Source: Endomychus coccineus (lineage: Eukaryota; Arthropoda; Insecta; Coleoptera; Endomychidae). From it: a stretch of 64,000 nt of DNA. The position numbers and the translations under genes are program-made. This document shows, in pieces, positions 1 to 12,638 of this stretch. Under the pieces are notes generated by a model, which saw only the letters and a list, made by a program, of their open reading frames with translations, had not been told where the DNA came from and did not search any database. Each line of letters opens with the position of its first letter. Position 1 is the stretch's first letter. The stretch spans positions 33,832,297 through 33,896,296 of the forward strand of contig OY294068.1 of assembly GCA_958510875.1 (NCBI GenBank), written 5' to 3'.

Positions 1-233
1 CAAAGCAGTGAAAATAGAACCTTATGTGAAAGCAGGTGTCAGTATAATACATGGATTCATAAAATACAGTATGTAGACCATTTCAATCGAATTCCAATGT
101 AACATAGAGTATAATTTAACATCTTTTCAATTACTCCAATCGTACTACCAGCAAAAGTGTTCGCAAGCGAAAAATCGTGGTAAAAAGTAATCGATTGATC
201 ACTGCTTTCATTTCAATATTTATCTCCCCTCAG

Positions 234-522
234 AAAGCTTCTGGATCTGCCACTGCTTGTACTGCTTAATAACTGGACACCAAAATCAGTTTTAGTCAAT
301 TTCTATCCATCTGGTATTGTTTGGATACTTTATAATTCCTATGGTATGGTTTGTTACTCTTCTAGAGCTAAGGCAGGCCAGCGCATTCGCCAATATGTGT
401 ATGAAACCTATCCAACGTTTTCTTCTAATATTATTCCATCAATCAAGGAATCAATTGAAATTATTGTTGATGATTACTCGGATTATCAGCTGACATTCTG
501 CATTGGAATGTCCATTATATAG
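234..522 (+). CDS. possible terminal exon of an unidentified host gene
   Basis: An open frame of about 95 codons follows a good splice-acceptor context (pyrimidine-rich tract ending ctcccctcag at 233) and ends at a TAG at 520-522. The frame opens one base into the exon, so a phase-1/2 intron is implied. The predicted peptide is mixed hydrophobic and charged, with a segment NFYPSGIVWILYNSYG and an acidic stretch IIVDDYSDYQ; it lacks the low-complexity look of random AT-rich ORFs. I do not recognise the family. No upstream exon is visible in the first 233 bases, so the rest of the gene would lie left of the window. It could be a chance ORF. Confidence 0.35.
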
Positions 523-2345
523 AATACTTGAGTCGATTGATGATACAATTACTTGAACGCCAGATATAATATGTCATAAATATATTCTCAGCCGTTTGAA
601 TTACCTCACGATATATCGCCGTAATTTGAAAGCACTGGATAATAATGATGATGGCATTCCTTCGCCAAATGATTAATAGTTGGTTAACCACAAAGAGATA
701 TAAATAGAGGATTCCGACAAACATCGTTCAGGATTGAAGTAGTAAGACTATACTGGATGTTGAACATTCGAAAGCTTTCAATTTGCAAATTACGTTCCTG
801 TGAAATTTAATGTGAAATTAGCCAATAAAGATTTCATGAAACATGATGCAATTCGCTTTTCATTTTCAAATCACATATCCATATCACACTTTTGAGTGGA
901 CTAGATTTACCACAACGCATCCTATATCGCTTGAACTTGGCATTACGCACCCTAGTGATATACGCATCCCGGTAGTGTATGACGTGTACCTTGTTACTTT
1001 TCGGTAAACTGCTTACTGCGGTAAACTTCAAATCCTCGGGCGCCAGATTTACTCCTTTTTGAGGACTTTTCCTAGGGTCCTCACCACAAGGCTTGTCACT
1101 ATGCTATCTATAGATAGCCTTGTCCCTAGGGTAGCTACAGTGAAGTAAAACAAGGACCCATTGGGCAGAAAACAGTATCAAAATTGTAGGCTTTAATTAC
1201 AATTGATACTTGGTTAAAACTTAGCTCGTTTAAAGATGGAGCAGAAATAACTTAATAAAACGGGGAATTTCAAATATAAAAATATATAATAATTATGAAA
1301 AGTACACTTTCAGAATAATTAGTGGAATGCAATTGAACGGTATAATTCACAAAAATTCACCCAGACGGAAAATGTAAAGAAGCTCAAGCGGTAAAAGAAA
1401 ACTGTTACAACATATCTATTTTTTACGATATGTTCGGTATTTAATTTCAATTCAACGGTACGGAATCGGTTGATAAATGATTTACACTTATCAATTTACG
1501 GAAAACACAAATCAAACAGGTCTTAGAGTAATAAGCGGTGTACGGTAATCATTCAGATAGCATTGTCACTTGAAATGTTGTTAAAACGCACTACGATATA
1601 TCAAACGGTTAAAATTCGGTCGGATCGGGAAATACATCGAAATGCTCGAAAATAAAATATTAAGCTATCATTTACCTTATGTGAAATTCACTAACACGGA
1701 ACACTACATACAATTCAAATTTTTTCCAATCTGACTTCACTCTGATTCTGATTGATAATAATACTTAATTATGAATTAATGATCAATAATAATCTCGATC
1801 TTTTGTCTGTCACTGCCTTTTATATGTTTCCGAGGTTCTGGTCAAGTTCGCACCACCAATTCCTTATTATGTGCAGAGGCTTTTTTATTTACGTCCCGAA
1901 CAATGCTTGACGCTACTTTTACGATCTAAAATTCGCGCTCATGATATCTCGGTATTTCCTCTCGGCGCAGTAATCAAATGTTATCAGAGTTTTTTGGCTG
2001 CTCGCCCTTTTTACACATAAGGCTGTTCAAACTTCTATGCGTTAACTTACCAGATCCCTGTTTTTGCAACATAAGTAAATCGGAATGAATGCAATTTTTT
2101 AAGCGGGCATGAATTCAACTAATTTATTTGAACAATTACACTTATTAAAATTTACGAAGATTTAGAAAAGTGACTATCACGGAATACACATTCGGAGCTC
2201 ACGCATATCTGTTGAAATAATGAACTGTTCAACCGGAGTTTACGTGTAATATATATTTACTGCCTGATCTAAAATAAATGATACTCCAAAATTTAAGCTG
2301 CGTTACAAGTGTGATAACATAAGTGTATGCTATAAAACATTTATT
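523..2345. other. AT-rich stretch without recognised genes
   Basis: I see no recognisable coding or repeat family here. A TGGCGCCCGA-like string on the minus strand near 1036-1045 resembles a retroelement primer-binding site, but no LTR boundary or gag/pol sequence accompanies it. Confidence 0.5.
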
Positions 2346-2354
2346 CAAAAATGA

Positions 2355-2462
2355 GGAATCGAGATTTGAGACGGCATCTCGATTTATCTCATCTCGTCTC
2401 GACCTTATGGTCGAGATAAGACCCAGACAAGACGAGATGTCGAATTTGCCTCATCTCGACGT
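2355..2462. repeat. nested palindrome rich in CTCG/CGAG
   Basis: An inner perfect hairpin (TCTCGACC at 2397-2404, TTAT loop, GGTCGAGA at 2409-2416) sits inside an outer pair (CATCTCGTCT at 2390-2399 and AGACGAGATG at 2430-2439). Further CATCTCGA/TCGAGATG-like words occur on both sides. The stretch is distinctly richer in G+C than its flanks. Function unknown. Confidence 0.7.
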
Positions 2463-3569
2463 CAGCTAAGAGACATAATCTGGTCACATGAGGACTTTCA
2501 TTTTGTTAAATTCATATGTAGACTATTTTTCACAAAGGTATCACCTCCTAGCATCCTTCATACATATGAGAAAACACACTGTACACTACCGTAGCTTTGC
2601 ATATATCAAGGTCAAAACGTATGTTCACAAAATCTGAGACCTTACAAACACTCAATCGTTCAAGTGGGGACTCTTTAAAGGAATGGTTTCTGTTCGTGCT
2701 TATAAGTATGTATGAGAAGATTCTACTTTCAATTCATTCACAGTAGATCTATTTAATGTTAACAGATTCGCGTAGGCGAACGATCTTGCGATTAAGACGT
2801 CTGCGTATGAAAAGTCATCAGGATCAGGCCCCTGGCCTGTTCCCGGTGAAAATAAGAGTTTCCAATTTCCTGGCGCGCTACTTTTTCACAATCGGTTCGT
2901 ATTTCTTAATCTTATACATGAATTTCCAGCCCCAGTACGTAATTTTGTTCCTTCTCATTTGAATATTCAGTTAGACGCGAGAAGGAATAAAATATACCGT
3001 TCGAATTCGAATATATTTCCATTTATCAGGTTTCATCTTATAAAAAGTGGAGGAATATCGTTTTGATATGGTAATATTATAAATAAAAATGTTGATATTT
3101 TACGTTACATATCTCAAAGTAAGATATCATGAAAGGTATGCAGAACTGATTTATTTGACTTCGGATACATGAATATTCCTTAACACATGATTAGGCTGAT
3201 ATCAAAATATTTACATTCTGAATAATACGTAAGCCACACAAATTATGGATATATATATATGCGATTGTTTTTATATCGAAAATATTCCATTCTATCTTAT
3301 TTCCTAATGGATAATAAATAGAATGAAGACTGAAATGCAACTAGATTGGGCTCAAAACGTCGTACCTCATTGCATAATTATTATGACCATAATATACAGA
3401 CTGGTTGGTTTGTAACACATTGAATTCAAGAGCTGATGAGCATCAACAATTGAGGTAACTTTGCCCAGAAAATAAATTCCAAAAGTCTTTAATAACCCCT
3501 GAGAAAAGATGATAGCACACTAATATTGCTACAATCGATATCCATATGCCTGAAACTGTCTTCTGTCAG

Positions 3570-3665
3570 CGCACAATAAGGCACATCCTGCTTGATCTCA
3601 ATTTCAAAAACGCTAAGGGACCAGACGGAAATTGCCTGTCATTCTCAAGGAATGTGCACAAAAGT
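3570..3665 (+). pseudogene. LINE reverse transcriptase scrap
   Basis: Plus-strand translation gives a short match to the region just before the RT domain of jockey-like non-LTR retrotransposons: a hydrophobic ILLDLNF segment followed by KGPDGN, corresponding to the usual KASGPDGIP motif. It is truncated on both sides and abuts the tandem repeat that starts at about 3657. Confidence 0.5.
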
Positions 3666-4370
3666 GTCATGTTATAGCTTTAGACCGATCCAAGAGTGTA
3701 CGCGTTCAGCCAAGAGGATCATTTTTGGTCTCAGATTCAAATTCAAAACATATTTATGAACATCCCGACTCATAGTTCATGTCGATAGCTTTCCTAACAA
3801 CGATTTTAGTATACACAATGTAGACGTCTAGATCGACCATTCATCCACTTCGTACATTGTCGCGTTTATCTTGAAAATTTATGATATGACATCCTCAGAT
3901 TCAGGACAATAGCAGAATTTCACGGCGAATCCAACGCCATACAGTACAGCTTGTTAGGTCTTCCGATTCTTGTTTCAGAACGTTTTATTCACAAAAGTGT
4001 CCTGTCATAGCTTAAGACCGATCCAGGAGTGTACGCGTTCAGCCAAGAGATTTCTAAAATCATTTTTAGTCCCGGATTCAAATTCAAAACATATTTCTGA
4101 ACATCTCGACCCATAGTTCATGTCGATATCTGTCCTAATAACGATTTTAGTATACCCAATGTAAACGTCTAGATCGACCATTCATCCGCTTCGTACATTG
4201 TCGCGTTTATCTTGAAATCTGATGATATGACATCCTCAGATTTAGGGCAAACGAATAGCAGAATTTCACTTTAGACCGATCCAGGAGTGTACGCGTTCAG
4301 CCAAGAGATTTCTAAAATCATTTATAGTCCCGGACTCAAATTCAAAACATATTTCTGAACATCCCGATAT
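3657..4370. repeat. three-copy tandem repeat, unequal period
   Basis: Copy 1 is about 3657-3930, copy 2 about 3990-4267 and a partial copy 3 about 4268-4366. The anchor GACCGATCCA recurs at 3683, 4016 and 4274, giving periods of 333 and 258 bases. Copy 1 carries an extra ~60 bases before copy 2. Shared blocks include GTGTACGCGTTCAGCCAAGA and CGTACATTGTCGCGTTTATC. No reading frame is preserved; the source family is unknown. Confidence 0.8.
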
Positions 4371-5354
4371 AGATAGAGTAGTAGGTTTTCATAGAAGAGT
4401 ATAAAATTGGAATGGTGTCAAATCTTAGTGGAAGGTGTAGCTCTAGAGTACTATCTTGAATATGTGACGTACGTCACTTTGCCAATTATAGGTTATATAA
4501 TTCAATGAAGTTTCAAGAATTGCTTTAGTACTACTTGTAATTTAGAACAACTTGGCTCCTAGAATACTATACAACAAATTAAAATATTGCAACTCTACTT
4601 TAAAATTAAATTTCTTTGAATCATGCATCTTCCTTCAGAGAATGCAACTTTTCAAATATAAGGAGACTTGTACCTGTAGTGTTTTTACTACTAAAGTAAT
4701 GATAATTCCTTAGTTTTTATTCTATTAAATGATTCCTTGTTCTCCTAATTAATGAATAACGATTATTTCCTGTTATACACTCATTTTGGTTGTTGGAATG
4801 TTGTTGATATAATAATTAAATCAATAATTGTCTATGTATCCAAAGCGATAGTACAGTGGCTCACTGGATTAATAAACATAAAACAATAGATCAGAAGTAA
4901 AGAATATTAAAAGTCACAGATAAAATAGCAACATATGTGAAACATTACATACCTGAAATGGACAATGATATACGCAAGTTTGTAACTATACACCTCTCTT
5001 TTCTGAAGTTACATATAGCTACTATTTAAGTAATCGATGGAGAATACCTCACCCCCTTTTGGTTGTGATATATTATTTGGAAACGTTTTCCAAATAAAGA
5101 AAGTACCTACCAGTATGTAGGAAGGTTTTTACTTCTTACAATGTAATTTGATATAACATTCAAATATAAATAAGAAATAATCAAACTTACCCCGTAAAAG
5201 AACTGTTAAAGTACAGAGTACATCCAACTCTGATGCTGTCGTACATTGCTTGATTTCTTGGTGTGTCATCTACTTGTAGAAGGCGTTAGTTATATCATCA
5301 TCATACTATATGTCATTACATTAAAAGATTATTCTTTACTCTTTACCAAGTGTG
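4371..5354. other. AT-rich stretch, nothing recognised
   Basis: No coding sequence, inverted repeat or known element seen. Confidence 0.5.
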
Positions 5355-5490
5355 ATGTTTTCCTATGGCTATAACCTCCAAAAATTCGAATGCCTATCTC
5401 TTCTCTCAACATTCCAACCTTGGCTCACGCGATGTTCTTCGAACATTATAGGTTTCCCTCTCGTGTAGTCAAAGAATAAAAAAATATATA
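5355..5490 (+). repeat. dispersed repeat, copy 1
   Basis: Contains the block CGATGTTCTTCGAACATTAT followed by AGGTTTCCCTCTCGTGTAGT, which recurs in inverted orientation at about 28072-28205 with good identity. No coding capacity recognised; family unknown. Confidence 0.6.
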
Positions 5491-6417
5491 GCTCTTCGAA
5501 GTTGGGAATGAATATTCGTTTAATTTTCGCGTACCTTTTGAACCAATTTTGTTCAAATTTTGAACAAAGTTTACTAAAATGAGTCTATATCCAATAGTAA
5601 TAACGCGTGTCAACAATGTGTTCAGAGGCGTGTATAATGAGGGCATCCTCCTTTTTCCCCCCTCTATTTTCTACACCCCTAGTTATTTTTCAAAAATTAT
5701 GCAACATTTCTGAATGCTACATTTAATTTAGTAATAAAGTTGCTCGCATAAAATTTTGATTACAGAAATCGATTTCGTGATATTTTTGTTTGAAATTTCG
5801 AAAACATGTTCAAAACGTAGAGTTGATGTATCTTGCTTCTATTTTGTAATCTCACGCATACCGTTCGGAATCTACTGGAACGAGTTTGATCAAATGTTCA
5901 GCAGTGTCGATAATAAAAGGTACCTACTTACTACTATAAGTAACAAATAAAGAACACTAGAAATACTGTTAAAGTACTAAGGACCTTCCGGCAACCAAAT
6001 AGCCATCATCAGAGTGAACTAAATTAAAAATCGAGGCAGTTGCTTAAGTGTACTTTTGTATATAACTATATATAGGTGTGAATGAATGAGTTTTAATCAT
6101 TGAGTACCATTTTTTTTACCAGCTTCCATCCAACTGAACAATTTAAGTAGTGAATACATTCTCAACAAGCAGCCAAATTAGGAAAATACTAAAAATATGT
6201 TGTCGCTTTGTAGAAAAGGATAAATAGTGTGCGTGGCAAAGTTACTCTTCACATATCGTTTGATTTGAATACTGATTTTTATATAATTGTTTAATATTCT
6301 GTAGGATATTCTTCGCATTTGTGTGAAGATAATGAAATAAATTATTTATTCCATTATCCTTAAACAACCAACTAATATTCGTATTGCTATTCTTAAGAAA
6401 ATCTACAAAAACAAATT
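5491..6417. other. AT-rich stretch, nothing recognised
   Basis: Only short ORFs of low-complexity composition; none resembles a known protein. Confidence 0.5.
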
Positions 6418-6493
6418 TTCCGTTTATGCGAATCGAACCCGAGTTTATTGAGTGGAAACGAAGTATCTTAACCCCTAGACTACATCGCCGTTT
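6418..6493 (-). repeat. tRNA-related sequence (pol III A and B boxes)
   Basis: On the minus strand an A-box-like TAGTCTAGGGG (6482-6472) is followed about 42 bases later by a B box GGTTCGATTC (6439-6430), a spacing like that of tRNA genes. The acceptor ends do not pair convincingly, so this is more likely a tRNA pseudogene or the head of a tRNA-derived SINE than a functional tRNA gene. Confidence 0.5.
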
Positions 6494-8095
6494 GTTATAA
6501 ACTATCTAAGTACGGTATAGGTTCAAGTTCATTTGAATAATTGTTTTTTGTCGTTGTTGATCAATTTTGTTGAAATTTGGGTGAAAGCAGTTTCAAATTA
6601 ACATAAACTCACTGTAGAAGTTTTGAATCGATTTAATGTATACTTTGAGATATACATCTTGTACACGGATGTTGCTTGATTTACGACCAACGGGATTGTA
6701 TCATCACAATATATCAGAATGTGGGGCGAGCATAATCCAAATTAGGTAATCAAGTGTAAGAGACAATACTCCTCGAAGGTGTTTTCTGTGGCATTTTAAA
6801 TGAAAATATCATTGGACCATACCATACCATTCTTTTATGAACAGGATGGGAGATAATAAAAAATAAAGTGTATGCTACGAGGCCTCAGAACTGGGAAGAA
6901 CTGATTGAACCAGAGAAGCTTGTCACAGTATAACTCGACAGCAGTTATGAAATGTGATAAGGAATAATCGGCGACGGATTGACAAGTGTAAAAGGGAATT
7001 TGATAGATTAAAAAAAATTTTTAGGGTCGATAAGAGTGAATTTTCTTTTCTTGGATACCCTGTATTTTAGAATACTGAAAATCGGTACAGGTAAGCTTAA
7101 CGTTATCCTGAATAAGAATTCGTCTTCTGTTTTCCTCCAAGAAAATCCTTTATAATACTTTCTGAAATTTAAGCCAATAGAAGTGTTCGTAGGTGGCCAT
7201 GATTTCAGCCCAAAACTAAAGTTATCAACTAGTTAATGCAAATATCAAATACCAACCCGACAAATAAAAGTTTATCAAAATCCGTTGAAAAATATAAAAG
7301 TTACAATGGGGGTAAGTCCCTAACGTGGACACACTGTATATGACCAGAATGTTTCCCAATATTGTATAGATTGAATTATTCTTAGTAAATTTGAACGTTA
7401 TTTTATGAAGAAACTATGATGAAAATGCAACAACTAGAGACAATTTTTCGCAAACTAAAGTTATATAATCCTGCAAAATTCCAATAACTTAATGCCAAGA
7501 GAACGGGATAAAGCTGGATCATCAATTTAATATATCTCTGTGTTCCAACAACAATGGAAATAAGTAAACATTTTGAAAGGAGAATGCTCCTCTATTGAAT
7601 GTTCAAGACAGGAGAATTTAATAGTTCCTTTTATACAAGATTCACTAAATCTTACAAATTATACGCTGCTGACGAATATTTTCGAAGGATAAACTGGTGT
7701 CTCACCTGAAAATTACCCTTTTATGAGAGTTTATATAATTAATCATCTAGCGTAGTAGGTGGCTGTATAGAGTTAAACTGGGTCAAATGCATTAACGAAG
7801 AATTGATTTTAGTCTATGAATAATGCCAGAGTATTTAGTTTGTGAATGGGCATATACTATGCTGTAAATGTATATGCAATTTTCATGTATTTCACCTGGC
7901 TTGTCAGTTCGGATCCAGTTGGCGAGGCTTGAATACCAAATAGCTTATTCCCGAATATATTCCTCAATACGTTTGATTCAACTTGGCATTCAATATTGCA
8001 TATCAAATGTTTGGCAATATTTGAAACAAGTTAACATTGGTTGGCTGGCAAAGATTTTGTAATGAGGATCTGATAATCTAGTAGAGTTCAACGCA
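6494..8095. other. AT-rich stretch, possible TIR scraps
   Basis: No gene recognised. Strings resembling the outer end of Tc1/mariner-superfamily inverted repeats (near 7053-7066, ACCCTGTAT, and 7318-7331, ACACTGTATA) may be remnants, but I could not pair them. Confidence 0.35.
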
Positions 8096-8245
8096 ACCAA
8101 CACTCAAGCTTGCGTCTCCTTCAGGAAAGCGCATTACAAAATCCTCAATATGATGATGTCAGGTACAACAATTCCCATGAAATCTTCTTCTATATCCAAG
8201 CTCGGGATTACCACCAACACCACCGTCTCATTTGGATAAATTAGG
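8096..8245 (+). pseudogene. LINE RT C-terminal scrap
   Basis: Plus-strand translation contains the word MMSGTTIPMK, which is also present in the minus-strand LINE copy at about 29660-29760. It is therefore a short, opposite-orientation piece of the same non-LTR retrotransposon family seen at 28.3-30.4 kb, from the region after the RT active site. Confidence 0.6.
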
Positions 8246-8562
8246 GAGCAATCCTCACATATTGGATATCCCATAGAGTTATATGCTCCTTTCTTCTGTG
8301 ATTGTGGGTGTGAAGAAGTGTTTTGTATGGTAGTATCTTTGTGGGTGAGTGTGAAATAAAAGTGGAAAAATGGTTTCATGTGTACGTGTAATGGTCAGAT
8401 TTGGGCTATTTAGAGCTTTGCATTACATATTTGTCATTAACGAAACGTGCATTCTTGAATGACATGTTTCCCAATTAATGGGTGATGCAAGAAGATGTTA
8501 ACACTATATGGAAGACTGAATATTTTTTTCGACTAAATAAATTTTTTCGCAGATCAAAACAT

Positions 8563-9420
8563 GGCGTCCCGATATTCCATTGAGGGATGAAAGAAAATAG
8601 CTGCTGTTTTTCAGTACTCAAGCATCATACAAGAATAATTCAAGGCCTGGACCGGAGAGGTGTCACCATCGTGCCTGACAATCAGTATGATCTACGAGAA
8701 ATTTGTACGGGTAGAAAGATCTGTCTGAACTGAAGACAATTGTCCTCGTCCAAGAAGCGATGGTAGCCAGCCCAAACTCCACGCGCAGACTTTCTCTAGA
8801 AACCAACATTCCCCTAAAGTCACTGATTAGAGTTTTGCAGCGTGAATTAGGAATGAAACCATACCACTTACAGATTGTACAGTAGCTTACAAACGCGGAC
8901 AAACAAGCACGTGTGAGTGCAGCACGAATTCTCCTAGAAATATCATACATGGAGCCTGACATTCTGTTCATGTTTTCTGATGAAGCAACATCTCACATCA
9001 GCTGACGTGTGAATAGGCACAACAACACGCGGGATTCCCCCACGGTGAACGTTTAGTGTGCCATGAGAACATTTGGAGTGATTGGATCCTTCTCTGAAGA
9101 ACATACCGTCAAGGGAGAAAATTACCTTGCCATGCTCAGCACGTTCATGAAGAAGAATGTGCCATTCTTCAGAGAGGATACATTCAGCAGCAAGACGGCT
9201 CTGCTTATTACTGTCTGATGGTCCGAGATTACCTGAACAACACGTTCGGTAATCGCTGGATTAGTAGAAGTCGCCAAGCGATTTTTGGCTGTGGAGCATG
9301 GTCAAGGATCGAGTCTACGCCCGAAAACTTTGTAACTTGGAATACCTGCTCAAATGGTCTAGAGGACCTTACAAACATCAATGGACAGACTCCATAAAAG
9401 TATTGAGAGGGATGGGTGCC
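8563..9420 (+). pseudogene. Tc1/mariner-superfamily transposase, decayed
   Basis: Starting at an ATG (8563), the plus strand reads through an N-terminal helix-turn-helix region, a linker, and a DDE catalytic domain in shifting frames. The first catalytic Asp is in FSDEATSH (about 8974-8998) and is followed by RVNRHN, FGVIGSF and ENYLAML, a pattern common to a widespread arthropod DDE_3/IS630-like lineage. Several stops and deletions interrupt it, and the second and third acidic residues are not in a readable frame. Terminal inverted repeats were not found. It is related at family level to the copies at 44.4 and 60.4 kb. Confidence 0.75.
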
Positions 9421-10035
9421 AGATTGAAATCCTATAACCAAATCCCTGCCTTGTAATTTAAAGTGATTAAACACCCATTTAATGTTAACATTTTTTTGCC
9501 TCATACTGTATAATCAAATCATTTCAAAATACAAAGATATGGAATAGGACTAATAATTGCACCAAAATTACTGAATGTGTTTAACATTATATCGTATCGT
9601 ATCATGTGACCTGCTAATGGGAATTAATTAATTAGAATTGAATGAGTATAGGTCGGATAGAATCAACTCGTAAGCAAGTGAATAATGATAATTGATAACT
9701 CTTCAGTCTTAAAAGAAATGAGGTCCTGAACCAAATATTTTTGAATTCGATTTTTCTCGAGATTCATCAACGATACATGTCTCATATGAGAACTAACCTT
9801 CTCAATTATTCCTGCTAAGTAACTGACTCTACTGTGAGTTAGAGACAAAAAAAAATGTTTTTTGTAGTGGAAAGTGTTTTTCATCTGCAAACAATATAAT
9901 CTATGATATTTTTGCATATTTATTTCGAAATTTCCAGCTGTTATATTTGGAATTAGATATAAGTTGCTTAATAGAGGTTTAGGCGTCTTTTTATTTTCTT
10001 TCAAAATAATGTAGAGTGGTACACATTGAAACAAG
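9421..10035. other. no recognised gene
   Basis: A minus-strand frame of 128 codons exists at 9663-10049, but it opens on GTG, is low in complexity and resembles nothing I know. Confidence 0.4.
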
Positions 10036-10041
10036 TACATG

Positions 10042-10080
10042 TGGTGCACAATGACACTGATTCATTGTCATTGTGTACCA
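10042..10080. repeat. hairpin of element ends, head to head
   Basis: Two near-identical 19-base arms (10042-10060 and 10062-10080) form a hairpin around the word CATTGTGTACCA. Related words (GTACACAATGAA, CATTGTGTACAC) recur at 10015, 10948 and 11115, so these look like terminal inverted repeats of the adjoining pogo-like element. Confidence 0.6.
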
Positions 10081-10207
10081 CCACTATTAGTCTATCGCAA
10101 TTTGTTTTCTAAACATTAAATTACATCGATACCTATGTTTATTCATAATAAAATATTTAATTTTCATGTGATCTAATAAAAACAATCTTACCTAGTTGAT
10201 TTCATCA

Positions 10208-10700
10208 TGGTCCGAAAGCAGAGAGATAAAACTAAAGCGAAGTTTACCTCAGAAACCATGACAACCGCCTTTAAGGCAAAGCCGCAAATATGTACAATGT
10301 TAGTTTCAAGTCTCTGAGAAGGTATGTTTTGAAACAAATTGAGGACCTATATGCAAATCGGTTTTGTCAAAAGCTCAAGATGACAAGATTTATTTGGAAG
10401 AACTGAAATATTTCAATCCAGAAAATGAAAGAAATGATGACCATATCCTTTTAAATGATGTTACAAAATTTCAAAAAGATTTCTTGTGTTAGTGCGGTTT
10501 CCTGGAAAGGTACATTATGTTGCAAAAATATTGACAATAAGTTGTGAAGTTTTCATTTTCCTGATGCCTACAACATCGCTGTGGCATGTAAATCTGATAT
10601 CGTTATGCTACTGCCTGAACCAATCTGGACGGCAAGTAAGAGACTATCCATCTATTATGAATTTGACATAAGCTGTAATAACATTATTGAACGTAAAGAG
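10208..10700 (+). pseudogene. pogo/Tigger-like transposase remnant
   Basis: An ATG at 10208 opens MVRKQRDKTKAKFTSETM followed by a helix-turn-helix-like FKSLRRYVLKQ, matching the psq-type DNA-binding start of pogo-superfamily transposases. The central DDE domain is missing. After a gap, frames from about 10470 resume with VRFPGKVHYVAKI and then DIVMLLPEP, like the C-terminal tail common in insect pogo-like elements. So this is an internally deleted copy. The flanking GTACACAATGA-type repeats are plausible termini. Confidence 0.6.
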
Positions 10701-10800
10701 ATTGAGGATTTGTTGTTTAAACTTACTTTTGTTTATTTTGTTCTCTTGTTGTCTATTTTTCTCTTGAAGTCTATTTTGAGCTAATATTTCAATTTTTGCA

Positions 10801-12630
10801 GTTCATTATTTACTTTCGATGAATACGAAATGATGAGTCTTTAATTGTGTTCTCACGGTTATATTGTGTGTTATTAGTGACTTGAATGCACCATACTATA
10901 ACTATTTCATTGTGTTCTACCAGCTGTGCTATTGTGTATCCTGGGTAGTACACAATGAAACAAATGTCGAGATTTCAAAAAAATATGCAACTTTCTTTCC
11001 TTCAAATATTTTGTGTCCAATTTTTCCTCATCCATTTGCTACACGCTAAACATTACATCATTTTAAGCATTTTTAAATTTCCTTAAAAAAATAAAAAATA
11101 AAAATTGATTCATTGTGTACACTCTCCCCTATATTTCTGAAATTTTTGGTCGGAAAATGCACTCTTTAATCACCAATGTATTTCCAAAATTCCTTTTCTC
11201 AATCTGTGATGTACGGATAACATCATACATCTTAATTATACTTAATTTCTCAAATCATAAGTAATTAATGTTTGTTATGGAATTCAATGACACATAATAA
11301 TGAACATACAATTGATGTCACATATTGAACTAAATAAATTAGGTAAGTTATTTCAAGATAGCTGGTGTTGCAGATTACAGTAATATACTTATTGCGTCCT
11401 TGCCTAATCATAGAAAATAACATTTAACAACAAATGTTTATAAGAATAGCTAATTAAGGAATGGGAAGATATATACAAAAAGAGGCAAAGGAGTAACTTT
11501 GGCTAATTCGAAATGCGACACCAAATTGACTTGATTAATCAGTTTTTTAAGTGCTAACTAGTGTGTGACGTTGTGTTCAATAGAGATGTTAGAAAGATTC
11601 TATGAATTCTAACCTAGCGATCCCCATCGAACCTGAAGGCTCTATTATTGTCCTGCACAAATCCTTTCCGATCACGTTGCTTTTTATACAGTAACAAAGC
11701 AACATGCAACGGTTTTATTCATCGTGGATACAAAAATGTTACATAATTGGTTTGGAACTTCTGAAATATGAGTTAATATGTGTTTTAGCCTCGAATCGCT
11801 GAACATTTTCCGAGTTTCGATCAAAGTTTCAAACAACGAATTAGCTTTGACAAACAAGATAAATATATCTGAGATGAAATGCAGCAGATTCAACATCATT
11901 TATATCTTGCGAAAAAGAAGAAACAGATAAGTGGCCCTAGTGTAGCAGTTCATCAATCATAAATACGGCTCAAGAGAAACACATTTATACTTCAATGACA
12001 GCTACTTTAACTCTCCCTTTATTTCAAACAAAACCATAATAACTCACTAATGATGAATCATTCAGGAGCGCCATCGTGTAATCGTCTTCATCAAAATTAA
12101 AATAATGTTGTGCTAAATTAAATTGGTTATATGAATTGAAGAGGCGGATTCTGGTAGCACGAATAATTATTGAAATAATCTATCATCAAGCTTGACAGGT
12201 TCCCAGCATGCAAATATTTCCGTTTAATCTTTAAACTTTTACAAGGTTAATTAAGTTTCAATATCGTTGGTCATTCTTGTTCATAATAACTCAGCTCTAG
12301 GAATTGATAAATGCTAGCCTTATTATAGAAACATTTCGTTTTATATTTAAACCAATAATATAAAGAATAACTACTTTGTTTTTATACCACTTTTATTAAT
12401 AATAACGTGGAGACGTAACTATAGTTTCAACACCGAAGTGCCGTTATCAAACAAATAGAAAATTATGAAGAAATCAATGAAACAGTTCAAGTATAAATAG
12501 AATAGAGTAGACTAGGGTTGAGATTAAGGGATCAACGGAAATTTCAAAAGCAGGTAGATCCTAGGAAAGTACAGTATTACATAGTAAACATAGTAACAAT
12601 TTGTGGATTAGTGTGTATATAATTTAATAT
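10801..12630. other. AT-rich stretch, no gene recognised
   Basis: Contains outlying GTACACAATGA-type repeat words near 10948 and 11115 belonging to the pogo-like element; otherwise nothing recognised. Confidence 0.4.
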
Positions 12631-12638
12631 TCTAAGAA

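Noticed and set aside
834..1060. Retroelement primer-binding site plus gag start (TGGCGCCCGA on the minus strand)
   Set aside because: The short ORF that follows opens on TTG, shows no gag features, and no LTR boundary is visible upstream.
2756..2962. 68-codon plus-strand ORF with basic N-terminus
   Set aside because: Slightly raised G+C but no similarity, no splice signals I trust and no flanking exon.
9663..10049. 128-codon minus-strand ORF as a gene
   Set aside because: It opens on GTG, is low in complexity and has no recognisable motif or splice context; likely chance.
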